A DNA stretch of 7,221 nucleotides from Candidatus Omnitrophota bacterium. GTDB lineage: Bacteria > Omnitrophota > Koll11 > Zapsychrales > Fredricksoniimonadaceae. Under the pieces are notes generated by a model, which did not search any database, was not told where the DNA came from, and was given only the letters and a program-made list of their open reading frames with translations. Location: positions 25,367 to 32,587 of the forward strand of contig JADFXE010000004.1 in NCBI GenBank assembly GCA_015233705.1, given 5' to 3'. Both the position numbers and the translations under genes were made by a program. Positions 1-6,037 of this stretch are shown here, piece after piece (position 1 is the first letter of the stretch; every line of letters begins with the position of its first letter).

Positions 1-13
1 ACCATTTTTTCAT
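1..13 (-). CDS. Possible start of a further gene, cut by the edge
   Basis: After the toxin stop the minus strand reads on through about 60 bases without a long reading frame, then reaches ATG-AAA-AAA-TGG at 13, with a weak AAAGG-type site 6 bases before it. Lys-Lys-Trp after Met is a common opening for secreted or membrane proteins, but only four codons are visible, so this may be chance. Confidence 0.25.
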
Positions 14-76
14 CGTTGGCCTTTCTGTTATTGGGACCCACACGCTCCGACATTGATCATTTCTGCAGCAAACCCG

Positions 77-937
77 CTACGACTTCCCGGGCTTCAGCCA
101 TTCGATACTTGAAGAAAACAAATCAACACCCCAGATATCCAAGGATGGCAATTCCTGCGCCGGCAAGAACCGGCGGACATCGTCGCTGGTCGCGGCCCAA
201 TCCATCGCGCGAATCTTCTCAAGGAGCCGGGCATAACACCATCCCTGGTCAACCGCAATCTTCTGTCCTGCCCAGGGGCCGTTCTGATCAAGCGCGGCAG
301 ACAAGAACGCCCAGTTCGGCATTGACCGACGGGCAGAATAAAAAAGAAGATCATACCAGTCGCGGCCCTTGACATATTCCCGGCAAAGGAGCGCATGCAG
401 CTTGCCGGCAAAAAGACTGGCCTCATCCTGACAGGCCACATCAGCGGCAAAGGGAAACGTCAAATACTTGACCTCCGCATGGCCGCCTGCCGGAGGGTTG
501 GTATCGATCTCCAATTTGATCCTGATCTTGGACATGGAACGCTCCTGCCGGATATGTTTAAGATGCAGTATCTTGCCCAAAGAATCGTCCTTCAGGAACA
601 CTTTTTGCACGACCGACTTCTGCTCCTCTCTGTCGCTCACTTCCAGACGATACCCGTAAGCTGAGAATTCCCGCGAAAGGCCCTGAAGATACTTTTCGAT
701 CCGAAACTTTTTATCCGGGGCTTTTAAAAGAAAATCCAGGTCCTCGGAAAACCGGTTGAGCGCGTAAAAAACCCTGAGACAGGTCCCACCCTGGAATACC
801 GCCTGGGCAAAAAAATCCGTTCGCGAAAGCGCGGCTAAGGCCACTTCCTGGGTAATTTCCCGAATGGCCCGCTCTTCCTCCTGCCGTGAATCGCAACGAT
901 ACCCATCCAGTCTTTCTTGAATGATATCAATGCTCAT
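77..937 (-). CDS. Type IV toxin, AbiEii/AbiGii nucleotidyltransferase
   Basis: The 286-residue product is a DNA polymerase beta-like nucleotidyltransferase of the AbiEii family. Relatives such as MenT of Mycobacterium add nucleotides to tRNA acceptor ends and stop growth; AbiE systems cause abortive infection by phage. Visible motifs are FQGGTCLRVFYALNRFSEDLDF (48-69), with GGT at 50-52 and the metal-binding Asp66/Asp68, then KIRIKLEID (137-145) with a further acidic residue, and KLHALLCREYVKGRDWYDLLFY (179-200), with the KGRD motif at 190-193. All key motifs are present, so the toxin looks intact. Its ATG lies inside the end of the antitoxin gene, with GGAG 10 bases upstream (951-948). No signal peptide or membrane segment is seen. 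The target nucleotide and RNA cannot be read from the sequence. Confidence 0.92.
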   Translation of the reverse strand: MSIDIIQERLDGYRCDSRQEEERAIREITQEVALAALSRTDFFAQAVFQGGTCLRVFYALNRFSEDLDFLLKAPDKKFRIEKYLQGLSREFSAYGYRLEVSDREEQKSVVQKVFLKDDSLGKILHLKHIRQERSMSKIRIKLEIDTNPPAGGHAEVKYLTFPFAADVACQDEASLFAGKLHALLCREYVKGRDWYDLLFYSARRSMPNWAFLSAALDQNGPWAGQKIAVDQGWCYARLLEKIRAMDWAATSDDVRRFLPAQELPSLDIWGVDLFSSSIEWLKPGKS

Positions 938-1556
938 GGTTCATTTTCTCCAGGGACATGAGAAATCCCAAAACCCTTTTTTGTGAATAATTCGACATAT
1001 GCTTCCGAATCTCTGCCCTGGAAACTTTGCCAAGCAGATCAGAATCAACCCGCAGGCTCTTGATTACCGGCTCGATTCCAATCCAATCCTTTTTATAGAT
1101 GTAAATATAATCCAGTAACGCCTTGAACGGCCGGGCGATCAAAACCCCGTTCGGCAGACGCTCAACGCCTTCAAAAAAGATGTTCACAGGCACGCGACGA
1201 AAAGAAAACACGCCCACTTCAGAGCTGAATTCCTTAGCCTTGCCAAAAGAAGCGCTGGTCACGGACCGGACCGCTTCCGGGATCCACCCGTGATAAGACA
1301 GCGCGGATTCGAAACTGATATACGACGGACCATAAATCTTCTGTGCCGCCTCGAACAGATCAAGCGGACGGCGCCGGTATTTTTGAGCCAGGCAATAAAG
1401 ACCCCGGCGGATTTGAACGACATCGCCACTGGCCATGGCACGCTTCAGAAGCGAATACCGCCTAGCTGCGGATCCAGGGACACAGGCAGTCAATGCTGCA
1501 TGAGAAAAGATATCCGCATTGATCTTCTCAAGAATGGTCTCGGTTAGCGCTTTCAT
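927..1556 (-). CDS. Type IV antitoxin, AbiEi family
   Basis: The 209-residue product fits AbiEi-type antitoxins, which neutralise the AbiEii toxin without forming a stable complex with it and also repress their own promoter. An N-terminal winged-helix region covers about residues 1-60: FSHAALTACVPGSAARRYSLLKRAMASGDVVQIRRGLYCL, whose QIRRGLY wing is typical. The middle part, YISFESALSYHGWIPEAVRSVTSAS (79-103), and ARPFKALLDYIYI (141-153) match the family's C-terminal domain. I start at the ATG at 1556; a TTG three codons upstream (1565) is also in frame, and neither has a strong Shine-Dalgarno site. The gene overlaps the toxin gene by 11 bases, which fits coupled expression with the antitoxin first. 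By eye its base composition is richer in A+T than that of metG or ricT, which fits acquisition from elsewhere. Family call is good; specific phenotype is unknown. Confidence 0.88.
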   Translation of the reverse strand: MKALTETILEKINADIFSHAALTACVPGSAARRYSLLKRAMASGDVVQIRRGLYCLAQKYRRRPLDLFEAAQKIYGPSYISFESALSYHGWIPEAVRSVTSASFGKAKEFSSEVGVFSFRRVPVNIFFEGVERLPNGVLIARPFKALLDYIYIYKKDWIGIEPVIKSLRVDSDLLGKVSRAEIRKHMSNYSQKRVLGFLMSLEKMNHEH

Positions 1557-1581
1557 ATATTCCAATTACTGTCATTATTCG

Positions 1582-1619
1582 CCAGTTTCTGGAATAAATA
1601 TACCTTGTTTTCCGACAAG
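1582..1619 (-). promoter_or_regulatory. Two inverted repeats in the abiE promoter, possible operator
   Basis: The first inverted repeat is CTTGT-cggaaa-ACAAG at 1619-1604, filling the spacer between the -35 and -10 hexamers. The second is CCAG-aaa-CTGG at 1592-1582, over the expected transcription start. AbiEi antitoxins studied in other bacteria repress their own operon by binding inverted repeats in the promoter, so these are good candidate sites. The two repeats differ in sequence, so both need not be sites for the same protein. The role is inferred. Confidence 0.5.
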
Positions 1620-1625
1620 AGTCAA
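1597..1625 (-). promoter_or_regulatory. Sigma-70 type promoter of the abiE pair
   Basis: On the minus strand there is TTGACT (1625-1620), a spacer of exactly 17 bases, and TATATT (1602-1597). Five of six bases match the consensus in each hexamer. Transcription would begin near 1590, giving a leader of about 35 bases before the ATG at 1556. It starts 14 bases after the metG stop, which gives the toxin-antitoxin pair its own promoter. Confidence 0.75.
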
Positions 1626-1639
1626 GCCTGTTTCTTTAG

Positions 1640-3142
1640 CTACTTCTTCTCGACTTCTATCCTGGGAAACAGCGGCGGGAAGGCGGGAAGTGCGGTGCCG
1701 CTTTTAAGCTCGCCCCAGCTTAAACCTGAATCTTTCGCACCGAAAATATCAAGAACCGTACCGGCCTTCTGAGGCATGACCGCCTTGAGCAGGACCGCGC
1801 TCAGACGCAGCGCCTCGGTTGCGGTGTAAAGGACGCGGCCGGCAGCCGGAAGATCGGTCTTGGCCAGTTTCCACGGCGCCTGCGATTCCATATATTTGTT
1901 GACCAGGCGCACCAGGTTCATGATCTCGTTGATGGCATGATCCACTTTGTAATCCAGCAAGAGCGCCTCGACCCTGGCGCCCAACGATGTGCCAAAGGCA
2001 ATGATCTCCGCCTCGGCCGCGGTCGGTTCCAGCGCCTCAGGAATAATCCCGCCGTGACTCTTGGTGATCAGGCCTGAGACGCGGTTAAGAAGATTACCGA
2101 AATCGTTCGCCAGGTCGCTGTTGTAACGCTTGATGAAATTCTCCGGTGTGAAATTCGCATCCGCGCCCAGGACCATCTCGCTCATCAGATAATACCTGAC
2201 CGCATCCACCCCGTGCGCCTCGATCAAATCCAGAGGCTTCACCACATTACCGAGCGACTTCGACATCTTGCTCTCGCCCATGAGCCACCAGCCGTGGGCA
2301 AAGATCGTCTCCGGCAGCGGCAGGTCAAGCGAGAAAAGCATGGTCGTCCAGTAGATCGAATGGGTCGTCAGGATATCCTTGCCAATGAGATGCACCGCCG
2401 GCCACCAGCGCCGGAAGGTCGCATCATCAGCATTGTAGCCGATCGCGGAAATGTAATTGATGAGCGCGTCGAACCAGACGTAGGTGACATACTCCGTATC
2501 AAACGGAATCTCAATGCCCCAGCTCAGACGCGCCTTGGGCCGCGAGATGCACAGATCGCCTAAAGGCTGGCGCAAAAATCCCAGCATTTCGTTCTTGCGG
2601 GACTCGGGACGGATAAAGTCCGGACGCTCCTCGATGTAGCGGATCAAGCGTTCCTGATACTTGCTCATCTTGAAAAAATAATTCTTCTCCTTAAGGGTCT
2701 TGACCTCACGGAACTGGCCCGAGGCTGCCTCCTTCTCGGTGATGAAGCGCTCCTCAGCGACGGAATACAGACCTTCGTACTCCTTCTGGTAAATGTCGCC
2801 GTTCTCAAAGACTTTCTGGAGAATAGCCTGGACCACCTTGGTGTGGCGCGGCTCGGTCGTACGGATGAAATCATTGTTGGAGATCAAAAGGGTGGTCCAC
2901 AGGTCCGTGAACCGCGGGGCTAGATCATCGCAGTGGGCCTTGGGACTGAGCCCGCGCTTCTCGGCCGCCTGCTGGACCTTCTGGCCGTGCTCGTCAAGGC
3001 CGGTCAGGAAGAACGTGTCATCCCCCAGTGCCCGGTGGAACCGCGAGAGCACGTCCGCCAAAATGGTCGTGTAGGCATGACCGATATGCGGCGCATCATT
3101 GACGTAGTAGATCGGCGTTGTGACGTAAAACTTTTTCTTCAT
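1640..3142 (-). CDS. metG: Methionine--tRNA ligase, short form
   Basis: Class I synthetase that charges initiator and elongator tRNA-Met. The 500-residue product has HIGH at 19-22 in YYVNDAPHIGHAY, the catalytic WFDALINYISA segment at 223-233, KMSKS at 292-296 in GESKMSKSLGN, and a helical anticodon domain with NLVRLVNKYMESQAPWKLAK near 400-420. It ends soon after this domain (PPLFPRIEVEKK), so the C-terminal tRNA-binding (Trbp111-like) domain of longer bacterial forms is absent. The connective peptide at 126-157 (LYSVAEERFITEKEAASG onward) has no cysteine, so the zinc knuckles of many MetRS are missing; zinc-free forms are known. The ATG overlaps the ricT stop as ATGA and has no good Shine-Dalgarno site, which points to translational coupling. 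It is probably the last gene of the housekeeping run. Identity is very secure. Confidence 0.97.
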   Translation of the reverse strand: MKKKFYVTTPIYYVNDAPHIGHAYTTILADVLSRFHRALGDDTFFLTGLDEHGQKVQQAAEKRGLSPKAHCDDLAPRFTDLWTTLLISNNDFIRTTEPRHTKVVQAILQKVFENGDIYQKEYEGLYSVAEERFITEKEAASGQFREVKTLKEKNYFFKMSKYQERLIRYIEERPDFIRPESRKNEMLGFLRQPLGDLCISRPKARLSWGIEIPFDTEYVTYVWFDALINYISAIGYNADDATFRRWWPAVHLIGKDILTTHSIYWTTMLFSLDLPLPETIFAHGWWLMGESKMSKSLGNVVKPLDLIEAHGVDAVRYYLMSEMVLGADANFTPENFIKRYNSDLANDFGNLLNRVSGLITKSHGGIIPEALEPTAAEAEIIAFGTSLGARVEALLLDYKVDHAINEIMNLVRLVNKYMESQAPWKLAKTDLPAAGRVLYTATEALRLSAVLLKAVMPQKAGTVLDIFGAKDSGLSWGELKSGTALPAFPPLFPRIEVEKK

Positions 3143-4005
3143 CTGCGTTCTGGCGGCTTCGGCCCACGGCCCTGGGCAGGCGGCTCGTTGGTCACCGGCT
3201 GGTGGACCGGCTCACCATCCTTGGGGATGGTCACCTTGACGAACTTGCCATCCCCGAGATCAACGTGAGCAATGCGCTTGAGGATGTCGAGATTCACAAC
3301 CTTGCCCTTGCCCTCGGCGATCTGGATCCTGGAGCCGATCTTGGGCAACCCGCGGTTAAGGTCCCGATACACGTTATATTCATAAGCCATGCAGCACTTG
3401 ATGCGGCCGCACACGCCCGAGATCTTCGACGGATTCAGCGGCAACGCCTGTTCCTTGGCCATCTTGATCGACAGCTGGCCAAAATCCTTGATGAAGGTCG
3501 CGCAGCACAACGGCTCGCCGCAGACGCCGTAACCCTTGATCATCTTGGCGCGGTCGCGCACGCCGATCTGCTTGAGCTCGATCCGGACGCGAAAGACCCG
3601 GGCCATTTCCTTGACCAGATCGCGGAAATCGATCCGTCCCTCGGCCGTGAAATAGAAAATAACCTTGGTCGAGTCGAAAGAATACTCGGTGGTGAGCATC
3701 TTCATGTCGAGATTAAGCTCATTGACCTTGGAGATGCAGGCATGCAGGGCATCGCGCGCCTTCATGCGATTGTTGTCAATCTGCCGAAGGTCGCCGTCCG
3801 TGGCGCGGCGCAGGATCCTTCCCTGCGCAGCCGGCGGTTTCTCCTGGTCGGCCCGCGACAGGACATCGGACACCACAAAACCGAATTCCGAAGAACGGTC
3901 AGCATCGAGGATCACCAGCTCGCCGCGCTTGCACTCGAACCCGCGCGTATCAGCGTAAATGACCGGGCGGAACTCACCGATCTGGACCTGAACTAATTTC
4001 GACAT
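3139..4005 (-). CDS. ricT: PSP1-domain RicT/YaaT family protein
   Basis: The 288-residue product matches the PSP1 C-terminal domain family that includes B. subtilis RicT (YaaT). That protein, with RicA and RicF, binds iron-sulfur clusters and helps RNase Y-dependent mRNA maturation, and it also affects sporulation and biofilm formation. Visible family marks are the N-terminal VQIGEFRPVIYADTRGFECKRGELVIL, a central segment with EYSFDSTKVIFYFTAEGRIDFRDLVKEMA (about 107-135), and two cysteine clusters: VCGEPLCC with Cys162, 167 and 168, and VCGRIKCC with Cys199, 204 and 205. These are the clusters expected to hold Fe-S ligands. After about residue 262 there is a Pro/Gln/Arg-rich tail that looks disordered. 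A strong Shine-Dalgarno site supports the start. Its TGA overlaps the metG ATG. No ricA or ricF homologue is in the window, so the Bacillus role can be transferred only tentatively. Confidence 0.93.
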   Translation of the reverse strand: MSKLVQVQIGEFRPVIYADTRGFECKRGELVILDADRSSEFGFVVSDVLSRADQEKPPAAQGRILRRATDGDLRQIDNNRMKARDALHACISKVNELNLDMKMLTTEYSFDSTKVIFYFTAEGRIDFRDLVKEMARVFRVRIELKQIGVRDRAKMIKGYGVCGEPLCCATFIKDFGQLSIKMAKEQALPLNPSKISGVCGRIKCCMAYEYNVYRDLNRGLPKIGSRIQIAEGKGKVVNLDILKRIAHVDLGDGKFVKVTIPKDGEPVHQPVTNEPPAQGRGPKPPERR

Positions 4006-4009
4006 AAAA

Positions 4010-4015
4010 CTCCTT
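4010..4015 (-). promoter_or_regulatory. Shine-Dalgarno of ricT
   Basis: AAGGAG on the minus strand, 4 bases before the ATG at 4005. It confirms the ricT start and lies just outside the palindromic repeat, so the repeat does not overlap the initiation site. Confidence 0.75.
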
Positions 4016-4022
4016 GTTTCAT

Positions 4023-4097
4023 GTCAACGGTCAGAAGTCAACGGGCAACGGAAGGATCAACCCCTTCCTGATGACAGCTGACAGCTGACTGCTGACG
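4023..4097. repeat. Palindromic heptamer repeat between holB and ricT
   Basis: Four 7-bp units lie in direct tandem on the plus strand at 4070-4097: GATGACA, GCTGACA, GCTGACT, GCTGACG. Four degenerate units in the opposite orientation lie at 4023-4050: GTCAACG, GTCAGAA, GTCAACG, GGCAACG. Between them is a perfect 6-bp stem, GGAAGG at 4050-4055 and CCTTCC at 4063-4068, around a 7-base loop. The array is thus an imperfect palindrome of about 75 bp whose arms are built from GTCARCN heptamers. It fills almost the whole gap, from 1 base after the holB stop to just before the ricT ribosome binding site. No T-tract follows the stem, so it is not a canonical terminator. Confidence 0.85.
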
Positions 4098-4098
4098 A

Positions 4099-5058
4099 TT
4101 AAATCATTTCCCTCAATACCATGAGCGCTATCTTCACGTTAAAATTCTCATCCGCGGCCTGACGGACCTGCACGATCTGGCTGATGATCCGCTCCAGATC
4201 TGCAGGCGCATACTTCGGGGCCAGACGCCTGAGATCGACCAAGCGGTCCCGATGAAAAATCGCCTCTTCTCCGGCGCCGCTGTGCAGCAGCAACAGATCC
4301 CGGAAGAACGTCAGAAGCACTCCGCACAACTCACGCGTCAAGTCCTTATCCGCAGCGAACTTCTTGAAAACTACTTCATTCGCCGGGCTGAAGACGAACT
4401 CGTTAAGATAGGCATTCTTGTCTTCCAGAAAGCCGTCTCTCATCTGTGCGGCCCGTCCCGGCGACCCGCCGGAGAATTTCGCCAGCAGATCAGCCTCAAC
4501 AGAGGCTACATCATACTCATTTTTCAGTTTGCTGGCAAGCTCGGCGTTGGACATGGGAAAGAACCGCACTTCGTGGCAGCGGGAGGTGATCGTCCGCATC
4601 ATGCGCCCTGGCGCGGCCGTAACCAGGATCAAAAGCGTATGTGGTGTCGGCTCTTCCAGCGTTTTTAAGAATGCGTTGGCCGCATGCTCGCTGAGAAGAT
4701 CCGCATCCTTGATGATACACACGCGCCAGCGCCCTTCGATCGGACGCAGCCCTAGTTTGGGGATCACGCCTTCCCGCACTTGATCGATCCCGATCTCGGT
4801 CTTGTCCTCGAGCTTCTCAATAACAAAAACATCCGCGTGATTGCCGCTAGCAATCTTGACGCACGAGGAACACGCACAATTCTCAGCCCCTGTCTTCTCG
4901 CAATTGACCAGCCTGGCAAGCGCGAGCGCGGTGGCGACCTTGCCAATGCCGTTCGGTCCGGTAAAAAGATAGGCATGAGCCAGGCGCCCGGCCTTGATCA
5001 GTCCGGTGAAACGTTTGAAGATATTGGTATGAATTAACGATGAGGCGGTGGATTTCAT
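4099..5058 (-). CDS. holB: DNA polymerase III delta' subunit
   Basis: Clamp-loader subunit of the replicative polymerase, needed to open and load the beta sliding clamp. The 319-residue product shows an AAA+ domain: the opening GRLAHAYLFTGPNGIGKV holds the Walker A-like loop at 34-41, a cysteine cluster for the zinc module lies at 53, 61, 63 and 66, AANAFLKTLEEP is at 126-137, and the clamp-loader SRC motif is at 159-161. In the E. coli protein the last three cysteines are spaced C-x2-C-x2-C; here they are C-x-C-x2-C. A helical C-terminal domain follows from about 210. The ATG at 5058 is preferred over an in-frame TTG at 5073, which lies inside the palindromic repeat, but neither start has a clear Shine-Dalgarno site. 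It sits between tmk and ricT, as in many bacteria. The subunit identity rests on the SRC and AANAFLKTLEEP motifs together with this context. Confidence 0.94.
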   Translation of the reverse strand: MKSTASSLIHTNIFKRFTGLIKAGRLAHAYLFTGPNGIGKVATALALARLVNCEKTGAENCACSSCVKIASGNHADVFVIEKLEDKTEIGIDQVREGVIPKLGLRPIEGRWRVCIIKDADLLSEHAANAFLKTLEEPTPHTLLILVTAAPGRMMRTITSRCHEVRFFPMSNAELASKLKNEYDVASVEADLLAKFSGGSPGRAAQMRDGFLEDKNAYLNEFVFSPANEVVFKKFAADKDLTRELCGVLLTFFRDLLLLHSGAGEEAIFHRDRLVDLRRLAPKYAPADLERIISQIVQVRQAADENFNVKIALMVLREMI

Positions 5059-5069
5059 TAAGGCCACTG

Positions 5070-5135
5070 GCAATCAGCCATCAGCCGTCCGCTGTCAGCT
5101 GATATCTGCTGACCGCTGACCGCTGATTGCTGACC
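5070..5135. repeat. Palindromic heptamer repeat between tmk and holB
   Basis: On the plus strand four 7-bp units run without a gap from 5108 to 5135: GCTGACC, GCTGACC, GCTGATT, GCTGACC, ending against the tmk stop codon. Looser units of the same type lie at 5091-5104. Two units in the opposite orientation, ATCAGCC ATCAGCC, lie at 5073-5086. The whole forms an imperfect inverted repeat: arm 5070-5092 pairs with arm 5108-5130 at 19 of 23 positions (plus one possible G-U), starting with a perfect 9-bp match (GCAATCAGC against GCTGATTGC), around a 15-base centre that holds the palindrome TCAGCTGA. In the tmk-holB transcript it would fold into a long hairpin. There is no following T-tract, so a simple intrinsic terminator is not supported. 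It shares its unit with the repeat at 4023-4097. Confidence 0.85.
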
Positions 5136-5756
5136 TTATTTCTTTAGAAGTTCTTCCACTCTCTTCCCGATGATCCCGAATATCTCTTCGATCGACTTTG
5201 TGCCGTCGATCACGACCACGCGTTTGGGCTCTTTCCTGGCGATCTCGCGATACCCCTGGCGCACTTGGTTGTGGTACTCAAGCGAACGCAGTTCAATGCG
5301 ATCGCGCTCACCGCCCCGACGGCGCAAACCCTCTTCAGTGTCCAGGTCCAGAAACAACGTCAGATCCGGCTGAACGCCCTTGGTCGCGAACTTTCCCACT
5401 GCCCTGATGGTTTCAATATCCACGCCCGAACCATACCCCTGATACGCCACCGTTGAATCCAGGAACCGATCGCACAGAAGAATCGTCCCCTTTTCCAGTT
5501 CCGGAAGGATCGCCTCCTCCACCACCTGGGCGCGCGCCGCCATATACAACAGCGTTTCGCATTCCTTGTTCATCGCGGTGTTGGCCTTGTCGAGCAGGAT
5601 CGCGCGGATCTTTTCGCTGATCGCCACCCCGCCCGGCTCACGCATGAGCTTGACAGGCAGACCTTTCTTCTGCAGATGCTCCAGCAAAAGGCGCGACTGC
5701 GTGCTTTTGCCGCAACCTTCAGAACCTTCAAATGTGATGAACTTGCCCTGAGCCAT
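5136..5756 (-). CDS. tmk: Thymidylate kinase (dTMP kinase)
   Basis: Transfers phosphate from ATP to dTMP to give dTDP, an essential cytoplasmic step toward dTTP. The 206-residue product has the usual family length. The P-loop is GSEGCGKST at residues 11-19, the substrate motif REPGG is at 39-43, the DRF motif is at 96-98 in LLCDRFLDSTVAYQGYG, and the LID region RRRGGERDR is at about 145-153. Arginines in the LID and none in the P-loop place it with the E. coli-like (type II) bacterial enzymes. I start it at the ATG at 5756 because MAQGKFITFEG fits the family and AGGAAG lies 8 bases upstream; a TTG at 5792, inside the TM2 gene, would add 12 unsupported residues. Its TAA stop directly touches the palindromic heptamer repeat. 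Very secure. Confidence 0.97.
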   Translation of the reverse strand: MAQGKFITFEGSEGCGKSTQSRLLLEHLQKKGLPVKLMREPGGVAISEKIRAILLDKANTAMNKECETLLYMAARAQVVEEAILPELEKGTILLCDRFLDSTVAYQGYGSGVDIETIRAVGKFATKGVQPDLTLFLDLDTEEGLRRRGGERDRIELRSLEYHNQVRQGYREIARKEPKRVVVIDGTKSIEEIFGIIGKRVEELLKK

Positions 5757-5773
5757 GATCCCTGCTTCCTGCC

Positions 5774-6037
5774 TTACGCCTGCTCCAGCCAATGCTCCAC
5801 GCGCCGGCCTTCCTTGTCACGAAACGCCCCGGAAATAATAAAAATAAGATCAATGACGACCCAAATCCCGCCGAGCGGCCAGACCGTGGCCACAATCGCG
5901 CCTCCAGTGGTCAACAGCATCAGAATGCCGGTGCCGATCTTGCCCGTGTAAAACCGGTGCGCGCCAAACCAGCCAACGAACAGGCACAAAAGCAGGCAGA
6001 TCAACTTTGATCGAGGTGAAATATTTACTTGTTCCAT
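5774..6037 (-). CDS. Small TM2-domain membrane protein
   Basis: An 87-residue protein of the TM2 domain family; the molecular role of most bacterial members is unknown. The first helix covers about residues 11-25 and runs into the family signature GWFGAHRFYTGKIGTG (22-37). Two further hydrophobic stretches follow at about 36-52 and 55-71, the last containing the conserved Asp of the DLI motif (VVIDLIFII). The protein ends in a charged tail (RDKEGRRVEHWLEQA) likely to be cytoplasmic. No signal peptide beyond the first helix is seen. The start at 6037 is chosen because a strong GGAGG site precedes it; an upstream in-frame ATG at 6091 would add 18 Arg/Gly-rich residues read from inside cysS. It ends 17 bases before tmk, so cysS, this gene and tmk are probably co-transcribed. 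Family assignment is secure; function is not known. Confidence 0.9.
   Translation of the reverse strand: MEQVNISPRSKLICLLLCLFVGWFGAHRFYTGKIGTGILMLLTTGGAIVATVWPLGGIWVVIDLIFIISGAFRDKEGRRVEHWLEQA

Noticed and set aside
28..60. A 10-codon frame starting with ATG at 60 on the minus strand, after the toxin gene.
   Set aside because: It is too short, has no ribosome binding site and shows no coding signal.
1604..1619. The CTTGT/ACAAG hairpin as a metG terminator.
   Set aside because: The stem is 5 bp and A/T-containing, with no run of T after it; it lies in the spacer of a strong promoter, which explains it better.
3202..3996. A 264-codon open frame on the plus strand opposite ricT.
   Set aside because: It is antisense to a clear ricT gene and matches no known family; its Leu/Asp/His/Ala-rich make-up is what the opposite strand of a GC-biased gene gives.
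4004..4030. TTGACA near 4026 on the minus strand as the -35 of a ricT promoter.
   Set aside because: No acceptable -10 hexamer lies 16-18 bases downstream, and the TTGAC is part of the repeated GTCAACG unit of the palindromic array.
4050..4068. The GGAAGG/CCTTCC stem as an intrinsic terminator after holB.
   Set aside because: The stem is only 6 bp and no T-rich tract follows on either strand; it fits better as the centre of the palindromic array.
4023..5135. The repeat arrays as a CRISPR array.
   Set aside because: The units are 7 bp with no spacers, are inverted between halves, and no cas gene is present.
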